Positions 45,193-57,209 of a stretch of 64,000 nucleotides of DNA are shown piece after piece. A model generated the notes under the pieces. It saw nothing but the letters and a program-made list of their open reading frames with translations. It was not told the origin of the DNA and searched no databases. How positions within the stretch are numbered: position 1 is the first letter of the stretch; the number at the start of each line of letters is the position of its first letter. A program made the position numbers and the translations under genes. Origin of the DNA: Crossaster papposus (taxonomy: Eukaryota > Echinodermata > Asteroidea > Velatida > Solasteridae); contig JBAIAA010000106.1 of NCBI GenBank assembly GCA_037893245.1, positions 124,001 through 188,000 on the forward strand. The letters are read 5' to 3'.

Positions 45193-47586
45193 GCACTGTA
45201 GGGGCCTACACGTCACACCCTAGCCTTCCCATTTTAACAAATATATTTCTACCGCATGTACACAGTGATGCTCAAGTCTAAATATTCGATCGTTAAAATA
45301 CGATCTTAAAATTTGATTTTGTTGAAAAGAAAAGAAAAACAAATCTCAAAATAATAATAACATTTATCATTTTTCCCCGTTTTTTTTAAAAGAATAATTC
45401 AAGGAAAAGGAGGCGGCCTAAAAAGAAAGAAAGCGGGTGGTCACGCTAAACTTATTTTTTGTTTTATTTGGCCTAAAGCACATTGACATCCACCGTTTGT
45501 TTGCACTGTCACACAAAGTGAAGGGGATTTCCGTGTCGGTATTTAAACATGTACACAATCGAAACATGCAGTCAACAACGTCTAGGTTCCCAGCTTGCGC
45601 TTGTTAATAAGTCGCCTTTATTGTCTAATTATACTCCCTATTATTTCGGTACATTGTAGGCGTTAATAATAACTGGAGAGCAACCTCCCTCTTTTAATTG
45701 TTGTTTTATTTTATCATCTAACGTTCATTTATATAATACTCGAAGTAGTGCCATTCTATTAGGTTATTCGTTCACTTCAACAGAACTACAATGGCTAAAT
45801 ATAGTGTTGCTCATCGAGGGATCTCATATTGGGTCTTATATTTGTTAAGAATTTAAAAGCTCGATCCCTCCATTTGTACTTGTAATTTTCGTCCTATTTA
45901 TGAACTAATAATTGTGCCTTGTCTCACACTAGTCTGTCTTTACCTTGTATTTTGTTGTCCTTTGTCTGGTTCCCTGCTTGTATTTTGTTTGTCCATAGGC
46001 TAGGGCACAATAGCGCTATACGCTTAATCTTATACCTAAATGTTGTCACTTCAATTTAATACCGCCCCTTTATTTAAAGGGGTCGTATAAGTTTGGTAAT
46101 TACTGGCAAAATTAATGGCAATACAAACTTACTTGGTAAGAAGTACAGCTGCTTTATTTATATTTATATATTTTTTTCATTTTCCGGTATATACATTTAA
46201 AGAGATCGTATACGTTTGGTAATTACTCTAACAATTAATTACAATACAAAACTTACTTGGTAAGAAATACAGCAGCTTTGGATAGTATAATGCTTTGTTA
46301 TAAACTTTTCACTTCTAAGTTCTGCCGCCATGGAAAAAGATTTCACTTTTTATCCCCCCAAATTTGAATCTGAAAAGCGTTACTGCAGTGACGTTTCTCA
46401 GATTGTGTATTCCAATGCAGATTATTCTTCCTGCGTAAACATAACCGCTCCAGATTTTCGGCAATATCTCAAAATCGCTACCACCTTTTGAAATGAAATT
46501 TTGACAGGTTAGTTTTATGGTATTATATCTATAACTATATAGGATTGAAACAAACAGTGGGTTCCAATTACCAAACGTATACGATCCCTTTAATGTCACA
46601 GAACTACAAACAAATAATGAACATAATAAAGGATAAATGGGAATAAAACATGCAAATTAACATAAAAAACAAAAACAACATCCAATTAGCTCCCGCAGGG
46701 TTGCCCAAATGAAACTAGTTTCTGTCAGGGGGCTCTCCAAACTGATTGGATGACAAAACAATTAAACATAAATATATAAATATATAAATATATGGTATTT
46801 ACACAAATTAAAAACTAATGTACAAGTTTGTCTGGATTTATTATAATTATTAACAATTAAGAAAAGTCAAAGGAGTAATTGCAAATTATAAATAAAAATC
46901 ATAAATCTTGGATAAGTCATCTGAAAGGAAAAAAAGATACTTGTAAATGTATTTATCAGTTTTTTTATTATGAAATAATGAACAATTTGCAGGATGGGTA
47001 CATTCTAAAAAGAGTGTGAGATGGGGTCTTGGTCGAGAAGGTAATCACGCAGGGCATTTAGGAAGCATTTAGAAGAGGATTCCAGACAGAGATCTCGAAG
47101 ATCACAAGAAAGAGAGTTAAAAATCGGGGGAAGAAGTTAAACAAAGTAAATTTGGCACAGTTAGTACGGTTGTATTGGTGCTTGAAGAGCAAGACGTCCG
47201 TTTTCCTGGTGTTTGACTGTGGGAGAAAAGAAGAAGGGATGTTGTTATGCCTATACAGACATTTAACAACAAAAGAAACACTTAAATAGATTAGTATATT
47301 GTAGAGGGGAGGGAAATTGAGTTTCTCCAGGTGTTCTTCATAGGAGAGTGAAGTAGCAATGTTATAGGGAAAGCATGATTTTGTGAAGCGACGTTGAACA
47401 GCTTCAAGACACTGGATGTGTTTTTTCTGGTGCGGTAGCCATATTCTAGAACAGGTCTACAGAGGGAAGAAAACAGTTTAAGAAGAACTTCGGCATTTTG
47501 GGATTTAACAGTTCGGTAAATAAAACCAGCTAATTTTGAGCATTTGGCACGGTTCATATTTACATGTTTGTTCCAGGTTAGGTCAT
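45193..47586. repeat. Segmental tandem unit A (about 2.39 kb)
   Basis: Starts GCACTGTAGGGGCCTACACG. In order it contains the 42.0-42.9-kb-like segment with a LINE 3' remnant (plus strand), a partial and a full TTAA-site MITE, and the 3' end of a second LINE on the minus strand (frame 47,590-47,291: HDLTWNKHVNMNRAKCSKLAG). It is joined head to tail to unit B. Confidence 0.85.
46196..46595. mobile_element. TTAA-site MITE in unit A (also 48,589-48,990 and 51,041-51,434)
   Basis: Ends TTAAAGxGATCGTATACGTT and the inverted AACGTATACGATCCCTTTAA, about 400 bp, with TTAA at both borders as in Kolobok or piggyBac elements. All three tandem units carry it. Confidence 0.75.
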
Positions 47587-49983
47587 GCACCGTAGGGGCC
47601 TACACGTCAAACCTTAGCCTTCCCATTATAACAAATATATTTCCACCGCATGTACACAGTGATGCTCAAGTCTAAATATTCGATCGTTAAAATACGATCT
47701 TAAAATTTGATTATCTTGTTGAAAAGAAAAGAAAAAAATCTCAAAAAGGTAATAACAATTATCATTTTCCCCCGTTTTTTTAAAAAGAATAATTCAAGGA
47801 AAAGGAGGCGGCCTAAAAAGAAAGAAAGCGGGCGGTCACGCTAAACTTATTTTTTGTTTTATTTGGCCTAAAGCACATTGACATCCACCGTTTGTTTGCA
47901 CTGTCACACAAAGTGAAGGGGATTTCCGTGTCGGTATTTAAACATGTACACAATCGAAACATGCAGTCAACAACGTCTAGGTTCCCAGCTTGCGCTTGTT
48001 AATAAGTCGCCTTTATTGTCTAATTATACTCCCTATTATTTCGGTACATTGTAGGCGTTAATAATAACTGGAGAGCAACCTCCCTCTTTTAATTGTTGTT
48101 TTATTTTATCATCTAACGTTCATTTATATAATACTCGAAGTAGTGCCATTCTATTAGGTTATTCGTTCACTTCAACAGAACTACAATGGCTAAATATAGT
48201 GTTGCTCATCGAGGGATCTCATATTGGGTCTTATATTTGTTAAGAATTTAAAAGCTCGATCCCTCCATTTGTACTTGTAATTTTCGTCCTATTTATGAAC
48301 TAATAATTGTGCCTTGTCTCACACTAGTCTGTCTTTACCTTGTATTTTGTTGTCCTTTGTCTGGTTCCCTGCTTGTATTTTGTTTGTCCATAGGCTAGGG
48401 CACAATAGCGCTATACGCTTAATCTTATACCTAAATGTTGTCACTTCAATTTAATACCGCCCCTTTATTTAAAGGGGTCGTATAAGTTTGGTAATTACTG
48501 GCAAAATTAATGGCAATACAAACTTACTTGGTAAGAAGTACTGCTGCTTTATTTATATTTTTTTTTTTCATTTTTCGGTATATACACTTAAAGGGATCGT
48601 ATACGTTTGGTAATTACTCTAACAATTAATGGCAATAAAAACTTACTTGGTAAAAAATACAGCAGCTTTGGATAGTATAATGCTTTTTTATAAACTTTTC
48701 ACTTTTAAGTACTGCGGCTATGGCAAAATATTTCACTTTTTATCCCCCCAAATTTGAATCTGAGAAGCGTTACTGCCGTGACGTTTCTCAAATTGTGTAT
48801 TCCAATGCATATTATTCTTCCTGCGTGGAAATAACCACTCCAGATTTTCGGCAATATCTCAAAATCGCTACCACCTTTTGAAATGAAATTTTGACAGGTT
48901 AGTTTTATGGTAGGGCCTATATATCTATAAGTAAATAGGATTGAAACAAACAGTGGGTTCCAATTACCAAACGTATATGATCCCTTTAATGTCACAGAAC
49001 TACAGACAAATAATGAACATAATAAAGAATAAATGGGAATTTAAAAATGCAAATTAACATAAAAAACAAAAACAACATCCAATTAGCTCCCGCAGGATTG
49101 CCCATAAGAAACTAGTTTCTGTCAGGGGGCTCTCCAAACTGATTGGATGACAAAACAATTAAACATAAATATATAAATATATAAATATATGGTATTTACA
49201 CAAATTAAAAACTAATGTACAAGTTTGTCTGTATTTATTATAATTATTAACAATTAAGAAAAGTCAAAGGAGTAATTGCAAATTATAAATAAAAATCATA
49301 AATCTTGGATAAGTCATCTGAAAGGAAAAAAAGATACTTGTAAATGTATTTATCAGTTTTTTTATTATGAAATAATGAACAATTTGCAGGATGGGTACAT
49401 TCTAAAAAGAGTGTGAGATGGGGTCTTGGTCGAGAAGGTAATCACGCAGGGCATTTAGGAAGCATTTAGAAGAGGATTCCAGACAGAGATCTCGAAGATC
49501 ACAAGAAAGAGAGTTAAAAATCGGGGGAAGAAGTTAAACAAAGTAAATTTGGCACAGTTAGTACGGTTGTATTGGTGCTTGAAGAGCAAGACGTCCGTTT
49601 TCCTGGTGTTTGACTGTGGGAGAAAAGAAGAAGGGATGTTGTTATGCCTATACAGACATTTAACAACAAAAGAAACACTTAAATAGATTAGTATATTGTA
49701 GAGGGGAGGGAAATTGAGTTTCTCCAGGTGTTCTTCATAGGAGAGTGAAGTAGCAATGTTATAGGGAAAGCATGATTTTGTGAAGCGACGTTGAACAGCT
49801 TCAAGACACTGGATGTGTTTTTTCTGGTGCGGTAGCCATATTCTAGAACAGGTCTACAGAGGGAAGAAAACAGTTTAAGAAGAACTTCGGCATTTTGGGA
49901 TTTAACAGTTCGGTAAATAAAACCAGCTAATTTTGAGCATTTGGCACGGTTCATATTTACATGTTTGTTCCAGGTTAGGTCAT
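47587..49983. repeat. Segmental tandem unit B (about 2.40 kb)
   Basis: Nearly identical to unit A, including a minus LINE frame at 49,987-49,688 with the same residues. The junctions A/B and B/C have the same sequence (GGTTAGGTCATGCACCGTAG), so both came from one breakpoint. Confidence 0.85.
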
Positions 49984-52423
49984 GCACCGTAGGGGCCTAC
50001 ACGTCAAACCTTAGCCTTCCCATTATAACAAATATATTTCCACCGCATGTACACAGTGATGCTCAAGTCTAAATATTCGATCGTTAAAATACGATCTTAA
50101 AATTTGATTATCTTGTTGAAAAGAAAAGAAAAAAATCTCAAAAAGGTAATAACAATTATCATTTTCCCCCGTTTTTTTTAAAGAAATATTTAAGGAAAAG
50201 GAGGCGGCCTAAAAAGACAGAAAGCGGGCGGTCACGCTAAACTTATTTGTTGTTTTATTTGGCCAAAAGCACATTGACATCCACCGTTTGTTTGCACGGT
50301 CACACAAAGGGAGGGGATTTCCGTGTCGGTTTATAAACATGTACACAATCGAAACATGCAGTCAACAACGTCTAGGTTCCCAGCTTGCGCTTGTTAATAA
50401 GTCGCCTTTATTGTCTAATTATACTCCCTATTATTTCGGTACATTGTAGGCGTTGATAATAACTGGAGAGCAACCTCCCTGTTTTAATTGTTGTTTTACA
50501 AGGGTGTTCGCAAAATCATATTGATTTTGGAGGATTTGGGAGGGTTAGGATTAACATCTAACGTTCATTTATATAATACTCGAAGTAGTGCCAGGCAAAA
50601 TTAGGTTATTCGTTCACTTCAACAGAACTACAATGGCTAAATATAGTGTTGCTCATCGAGGGATCTCATATTGGGTCTTATATTTGTTAAGAATTGAAAA
50701 GCTCGATCCTTTCATTTGTACTTGTAATTTTCGTCCTATTTGTGAACTAATAATTGTGCCTTGTCTCACACTAGTCTGTCTTTACGTTGTATTTTGTTGT
50801 CCTTTGTCTGGTTCCCTGCTTGTATTTTGTTTGTCCATAGGCTAGGGCACAGTAGCGCTATACGCTTAATCTTATATACCTAAATGTTGTCACTTAATTT
50901 TAATACCGCTCCTTTATTTAAAGGGGTCGTATACGTTTGGTAATTACTGGCAAAATTAATGGCAATAAAAACTTACTTGGTAAGAAGTACAGCTGCTTTA
51001 TTTATATTTATATATTTTTTCATTTTCCGGTATATACATTTAAAGGGATCGTATACGTTTGGTAATTACTCTAACAATTAATTACAATACAAAACTTACT
51101 TGGTAAGAAATACAGCAGCTTTGGATAGTATAATGCTTTGTTATAAACTTTTCACTTCTAAGTTCTGCGGCCATGGAAAAAGATTTCACTTTTTATCCCC
51201 CCAAATTTGAATCTGAAAAGCGTTACTGCAGTGACGTTTTTTAGATGGTGTATTCCAATGCAGATTATTTTTCCTGCGTGGACATAACCGCTCCAGATTT
51301 TCGGCAATATCTCAAAATCGCTACCACCTTTTGAAATGAAATTTTGACAGGTTAGTTTTATGGTATATATCTATAACTATATAGGATTGAAACAAACAGT
51401 GGGTTACCAAACGTATACGATCCCTTTAATGTCACAGAACTACAGACAAATAATGAACATAATAAAAAAAAAATGGGAATAAAAAATGCAAATTAACATA
51501 AAAAACAAAAACAACATCCAATTAGCTCCCGCAGGATTGCCCAAAAGAAACTAGTTTCTGTCAGGGGGCTCTCCAAACTGATTAGATGACAAAACAATTA
51601 AACATAAATATATAAATATATAAATATATGGTATTTACACAAATTAAAAACTAATGTACAAGTTTGTCTGGATTTATTATAATTATTAACAATTAAGAAA
51701 AGTCAAAGGAGTAATTGCAAATTATAAATAAAAATCATAAATCTTGGATAAGTCATCTGAAAGGAAAAAAAGATACTTGTAAATGTATTTATCTGTTTTT
51801 TTATTATGAAATAATGAAAAATTTGCAGGATGGGTACATTCTAAAAAGAGTGTGAGATGGGGTCTTGGTCGAGAAGGTAATCACGTAGGGCATTTAGGAA
51901 GCATTTAGAAGAGGATTCCAGACAGAGATCTCAAAGATCACAGGAAGGAGAGTTAAAAATCGGGGGAAGAAGTTAAACAAAGTAAATTTGGCACAGTTAG
52001 TACGGTTGTATTGGTGCTTGAAGAGCAAGACGTCCGTTTTCCTGGTGTTTGACTGTGGGAGAAAAGAAGAAGGGGTGTTGTTATGCCTATACAGACATTT
52101 AACCACAAAAGAAACACTTAAATAAATAAGTATATTGTAAAGGGGAAGGAAATTGAGTTTCTTCAGGTGTTCTTCATAGGAGAGTGAAGTAGCAATGCTA
52201 TAGGGAAAGCATGATTTTGTGAAGCGACGTTGAACAGCTTCAAGACACTGGATGTGGTTATTCTGGTGCGGTAGCCATAATCTAGAACAGGTCTACAGAG
52301 GGAAGAAAACAGTTTAAGAAGAACTTCGGCATTTTGGGATTTAACAGTTCGGCGAATAAAACCAGCAAATTTTGAGCATTTGGCACGGTTCATATTTACA
52401 TGTTTGTTCCAGGTTAGGTCATT
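49984..52423. repeat. Segmental tandem unit C (about 2.44 kb), continues into the LINE body
   Basis: Matches A and B, but at GGTTAGGTCAT (52,421) it continues into the rest of the LINE instead of restarting. Unit C therefore keeps the original right-hand junction. It also keeps GTGTTCGCAAAATCATATTG (50,505), shared with 42.5 kb but lost in A and B. Confidence 0.8.
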
Positions 52424-53598
52424 AGAAAGGATGATACCAAAATATTTGTAGGAAGTGATAACCTGTATGGGAAAGTCAGAAAAAAAGTATGGAGTTAAAC
52501 ATTGTTTTCTAGAGCGAGATATGTGCATAACTTTACATTCATCCAAGTTCAACTGCCTATGGTTCTCCGCACACTACTTTGTAATTGAGTTGAGATCATT
52601 CTGTAAAACAACACTATCATCTGTACATTTGATTATTCTATATAAAACAGTGTCATCTGCATATTGCGGAAAAGACGACTGGACATGATGGTTAGGGAGG
52701 TCGGCTGTAAATAAATTAAAGAGTACTGGGCCAAGAACAGAGCCTTGAGGTACGCCCGAAGTAACTGCTACCCAGTTAGATTTGGCCCCTGATAAGAGAA
52801 CCCGTTGTTGTTTGTTAAAAAGGAAGCTGCCGATCCAGGAGAGCAGATTTCCACAGATGCCGTAATTGTGTAGCCTATTTAGAAGAATTTCATGGTCACA
52901 CCTGTTAAATGCTTTTGACCAGTCAAGGAAGATGGCGTCAATCCTAGGCGGTTTGGAAACATCCAGTGCCTGGGACATGTATTAAAGAGAGTGGTTAATT
53001 GAGTGATACAGGAACGATTAGGTTGAAATCCATGCTGCGATTCAGAGATGATGTTATAGAGAGATGAATGTTCAAGTAATTTCTTTGAAATTAAACCTTC
53101 AAGCATTTTGCAGGAAACAGAGGTGAGAGAAATTGGTCTGTAGTTAGAAATGAGAGATTTGTTGCCGTTTTTGAAAAGGGGAACAACCTTTGTCATTTTC
53201 CAACTGTGTGGAACTGTACCTGTACAGAGACTGAGATTAAATATTCCGTTAAAAATTGGAACAATTGAAAACCCAGCAAGTTTGAGTATTTTGGGGAAAA
53301 TTCCACCCAGTCCAGGTGGCTTTGAAGCATTAAGAATGTCGATGGCCCTCGGAACATCTGACTGATGAATTTGAAGATTCTGTGGCGTTTTAATACCATG
53401 GTGTGATGTACAGGCGTCGTTGTCCGGAGGAGGATTGTAAGGGGATTGCTGCGGAAAGAAGTTGCTTTGAAATTAGACATTAAATGCATTAGCAATTCCA
53501 CTGGGGGAAGTATGTGTTTGGTTACCATGTTGGAAGGAATTAACAGACTAAGGTTTGCGTTTACTTTTTACAAAAGACCAACAACTCTTAGGATTCAA
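51440..53598 (-). pseudogene. Jockey-superfamily LINE, 5' truncated and frameshifted
   Basis: Minus-strand frames at 53,528-53,193, 53,196-52,879, 52,978-52,574 and 52,552-52,163 cover one reverse transcriptase: PKSCWSFVKSKRKP linker, VPLFKNGNKSLISNYRPISL, DWSKAFNRCDHEILLNRL, GVPQGSVLGPVLFNLF, QYADDTVLYR and then the C-terminal YFGIILSNDLTWNKH. Catalytic YADD is present. Frame changes and a missing endonuclease make it dead. The 5' side stops at a Harbinger-like insertion (53,603). Confidence 0.8.
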
Positions 53599-53602
53599 CT
53601 TA

Positions 53603-54869
53603 TGGCCCTGTCACACCAGAACGTTTTAGGCCAACGCGTGAGTAGCGCGTTAAAAAATAGTTGATACGCTGGCAAACGCTGAACTTCCACAGAAAAAGTC
53701 AAGTGGAACCGTGATTCCAGCGTGTCCATAACGCGTTGATAACGGGTTCATAGCGTTCACCAGCGCGTGAGTAACGCGTTAGTAACGCGCTCGACGACTG
53801 ATAAACGACTGCCCAGCGCATGAGTAGCGCGTTCCAACGCGCGCCAGCGTACTGCAACGACCACATGATTAGTTGTATAAAAATCCGACGCGCTATAACA
53901 GTAATGGCCCTGTCACACCAGAACGTTTTAGGCCAACGCGTGAGTAACGTGTTGGAATTTCTGCAACACGCGGGTAAACGTTGACTAACGCTAGGCCAGC
54001 GTTCGCAACACGCTGAGCACGTTATTTTGTATGTTTTATTTATGTATTATTTACCCTGGGGTAACCTCTCAGTGAAACACATTTTTTTTCAGAGGGGCCC
54101 AGCAGTTATACAATTTGAATTGCGAAGGACGCGGCTACAACGTAGTCGAGCCGCTGGCACGTAACGGCGCCTCTGGTAGCCGGCCACATCGACTCATATA
54201 TGACTACGGAGCACAGCCTGAGAAAGAAAGTGATTTTATATATATTTTTATTTATTTTTCCCAATTAAGCTAGGAACACCGGGGCAAACCCCTTCTCTTA
54301 GCGACAAGTGTTACTGGGTTCTTTTACGTGCATTATAATGATTATTATTATACAATATACGGGACCTACAGCTTTACGTCTCATCCGAAAGACGAAGCAA
54401 TAGTGGTTTCAGTGCCTTGCTTAAGGACACAGGTGTCGAGGCCGAGATTCGAACTCACGCCCTGCGGAACAGAAAACCGGGTTCTTATTTTCTACATTTT
54501 TGAACATACCTAAACAATTTCAGCGTTTGCCAGCGTGTGACTGCACACGCTGGCGGCGCGCAGAAAGGTCGTTACTCACGCGTCAAACGCGCTAGACGAT
54601 CGTTATTAACCCACTACCCACACGCTGGCGATCCGCTGTCGTATTTTTACTATAAATCAGCGATGCGTTCCTCACACGCTGAGCGCATTCCTCACACGCT
54701 ACTCACCCGCTTGCATACGCTATGAACCCGTTATCAACGCGTTATGGACACGCTAAAATCACGGTTTCACTTGACTTTTTCTGTGGAAGTTCAGCGTTTG
54801 CCAGCGTATCAACTATTTTTAACGCGCTACTCACGCGTTGGCCTAAAACGTTCTGGTGTGACAGGGCCA
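53603..54869. mobile_element. PIF/Harbinger-like foldback MITE, second copy, TTA duplication
   Basis: Same termini (TGGCCCTGTCACACCAGAAC) and the same CAGCGTG/ACGCGTGAGTA interior as 15,291-16,465. TTA occurs at 53,600-53,602 and 54,870-54,872. An internal terminus in direct orientation lies at about 53,906. The element is split by a SINE. Confidence 0.8.
54040..54486 (-). mobile_element. tRNA-derived SINE inside the foldback element
   Basis: On the minus strand GAGTTCGAATCTCGG is a B-box match, followed by CCTGTGTCCTTAAGCAAGGC, ATTGCTTCGTC, GGATGAGACGTAAAGCTGTA, TGCACGTAAAAGAACCCAGT and AGGGGTTTGCCCCGGTGTTC. I recall this series from a widespread deuterostome SINE type. TTATTTT borders it on both sides (about 54,008 and 54,484), a possible target duplication. 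Confidence 0.6.
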
Positions 54870-55236
54870 TTAGCGAAAGTTCTAGAGCGGTTCATGTTTG
54901 GCGGGCTTCGAGTTAACATCACTGAGACATCTAAAAGGAAGAATATGTGTTTAGGAAAGTTAATTTAGAGAGCGTCCTTAATCAGGTCAGTACCAAGCCA
55001 AAAATTAATTGTGATAAGTGTTGTATAAAAGGAGACAGGAATAAAAGACCATCGTTTTTTAAACCAAACTCGTCCATTTTTATTAACGGGTTAGATAAAG
55101 ATAACATAAACAGACGTCCCCTCAAGAAGGCCTATCACTACCGATCGAGTGTTACGTTACAGTATTTATCTATAACTATATAGAATTAAAACAAATAGTG
55201 GGTTCCAATAACCAAACGTATACGATCCCTTTAACT
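54870..55236 (+). other. Unrecognised frame and right half of an outer TTAA MITE
   Basis: The frame 54,947-55,183 (INCDKCCIKGDRNKRPSFFK) has a CxxCC motif but no known family. 55,160-55,236 is the right end of a TTAA MITE (AACGTATACGATCCCTTTAA) whose left half may be at 46,076. Confidence 0.35.
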
Positions 55237-55420
55237 TAGTGTGTATACAATTTTCAACTTCTTGAATTATTTGGTAATTTCTAAATCATTGTACATATAA
55301 TTGTAATAAATGGCAACAACAACGCAGAACTTCCTGTATACAATATCCAATAGAAAAACAGGAAATAGGACAAATACGCAGTACGTATGAATGTCGGTTG
55401 CGTATTTTCCCTAATTTTTC
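55237..55420. repeat. Right flank of the array, paralogue of 43,540-43,790
   Basis: Continues directly after the TTAA MITE end and matches the uninterrupted 43.5-kb locus. Confidence 0.7.
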
Positions 55421-55779
55421 CTAATTTACACAATGTAATTAAATTGGACGTACAGTATGGGTAATATTGTGGAGGGGTTCATTGTGAAGCAAAGCTTATA
55501 AGCATGGGCCCCTAGCATACACATGCATTGAGGCCTGAGAGAGGAATGTTTATAGAACAAAATTGGAAAGCTGAATATGACTCAATGCACGGCTTATACA
55601 TGTACAATAAGGAAAGTTACATAATACACGTACACTTCGACACTAACAATATACACAGACTAGACAGACCAACAGGTCAGTAAGAGGTTAAAGCAATGTA
55701 AATATACTACATTATAAGGAGTTGACGTGAAATGAGTATGAATTTCAAGATTCCGAGTAAATATACTCTGAATTGTTGG
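55421..55779. other. Spacer, no gene seen
   Basis: No coding signature. Confidence 0.35.
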
Positions 55780-56540
55780 ATTGATACATAAGGGACCCAA
55801 GCTGATGGTTATATGTATCTTTGCATTTTAAGGTCCTGTGTTTAACAAAAAGGGGGTCTGAATACGCATACAGATCTACAGAATCAATTGAAAGTAAAGC
55901 CCGTTTCTGTAAAATAAGTAGTAGTGTTTAGACTTTTGACAGAACTATTCCCCCATGCAATCTTTCCATAGTTAAGATATGATAAGATTAAAGTATTATA
56001 CAGAGATTCGAGAACTTGTTCAGGAAACAAAATTAATGCTTGATCCTATTAATCACACCAATGATCCTGGCAACAATTGTACAGACATTGTAATATATTT
56101 TGGTTCTTGTTAATCCAGAATCAATCAACAATCCCAGAAATTTACAACAGTCAGTCTTGCTATTGATAACAGTATTAATTACTACGTCACCGGGAAGGTC
56201 ACTGGTGGAATTACTGAACAGCATATAGTTGATTTTACTGACATTGAGGACAATTTATTAACGTTGAACCAATTTGCAACAGATTTAAGTTCAGTGTTGA
56301 CTGTATCAATAAGTTATCTGGGGTTACTATGTTTAAAAAAGAAAGAATCATCTGCAAACAATACAAAAAAGTACGTTTGAAGATTTTGTAAAATCAATAA
56401 TAAGAAATGGTCTAAGATTTTATCCTTAAGGTACACCATATGTCGATTCATTATAATTTGAAATACTATAGACTGGTTTGATTTTGTGAAAATATGACTG
56501 CATAAGGCATTTTTGAGGAAAAGCAAACAAATAGGTGATT
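55780..56540 (-). pseudogene. LINE reverse-transcriptase fragment
   Basis: Minus frames hold VLFADDSFFFKHSNPR (FADD catalytic motif) followed, after stops, by NTELKSVANWFNVNKLS, MLFSNSTSDLPGDVVINTV and CCKFLGLLIDSGLT. Order and spacing fit the palm-to-thumb end of a Jockey-type LINE different from that at 52 kb. Several stops. Confidence 0.65.
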
Positions 56541-56589
56541 CTGAACGGTAATTTTGTGCTAAATCTGAATATCTTGTTTGTGTTTCTCA

Positions 56590-57000
56590 AAATTGCCTAA
56601 TTAGGTCAGTAATTAAGGTCAAAGGTCAGTAAGTGCAAATTTCATTTTTTCACAAGAAATAGTTTATTTTCCCTTTTGTATGCAATTGTGTAAACAATTT
56701 TGCAATTTCTCTTATAATAAATCACGCACAGCATATCAAAATATCTAAAATAATAGAAATTGTAAAAAAATTATTTACTTATTTTGCAAATATTTCCGTA
56801 ACCATTGGACTTTCTCTTTTTCTCCACGGGATGAGTTTGTACCTGCTTTTCACACCTAAATGCACTTTTGATCAGTGTTATCTGGCTGATTTACATTGTT
56901 TTTGGTATTGAAGGACAGCAATATAATATTTGGTTTCATACATTATTATAATTAGGACGGTAATTAGAGCCAAGGGTCAATTAGTGCAAAATACCCAATT
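56590..57000 (+). repeat. Left member of an inverted repeat pair with a DR1 motif
   Basis: Inverted match, with moderate divergence, to 63,605-64,000 (ATTTACATT, GGTTTCATA.ATTATTATAAT, GGACTTTCTCTTTTTC, AGTGCAAATTTCATTTTTTC). Contains AGGTCAAAGGTCA at 56,616-56,628 and an extra AGGTCA at 56,603. Confidence 0.8.
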
Positions 57001-57209
57001 TTAAGGGAATTCCTTTTATGTCCATTTTTGGTTTGGAGAGAGGGATGGCACTATCCCATTCAGTGACACTTTTACTCTGTGATCTGTGTGGCTTAAAAAA
57101 AATGAATTTTAAGCATGACTTAGGCCTAGTCTTTGCCGGTTATGTCCGATTGAAATGTAGGTGGGCGGACATAAGAGATTGAGTGACTATGATAGGTGGA
57201 ATAATCAAA

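Noticed and set aside
50588..50845. 85-codon plus frame as a membrane protein
   Set aside because: It is a deleted, frameshifted LINE 3' end. The undeleted form at 42.6 kb shows the true LINE reading frame.
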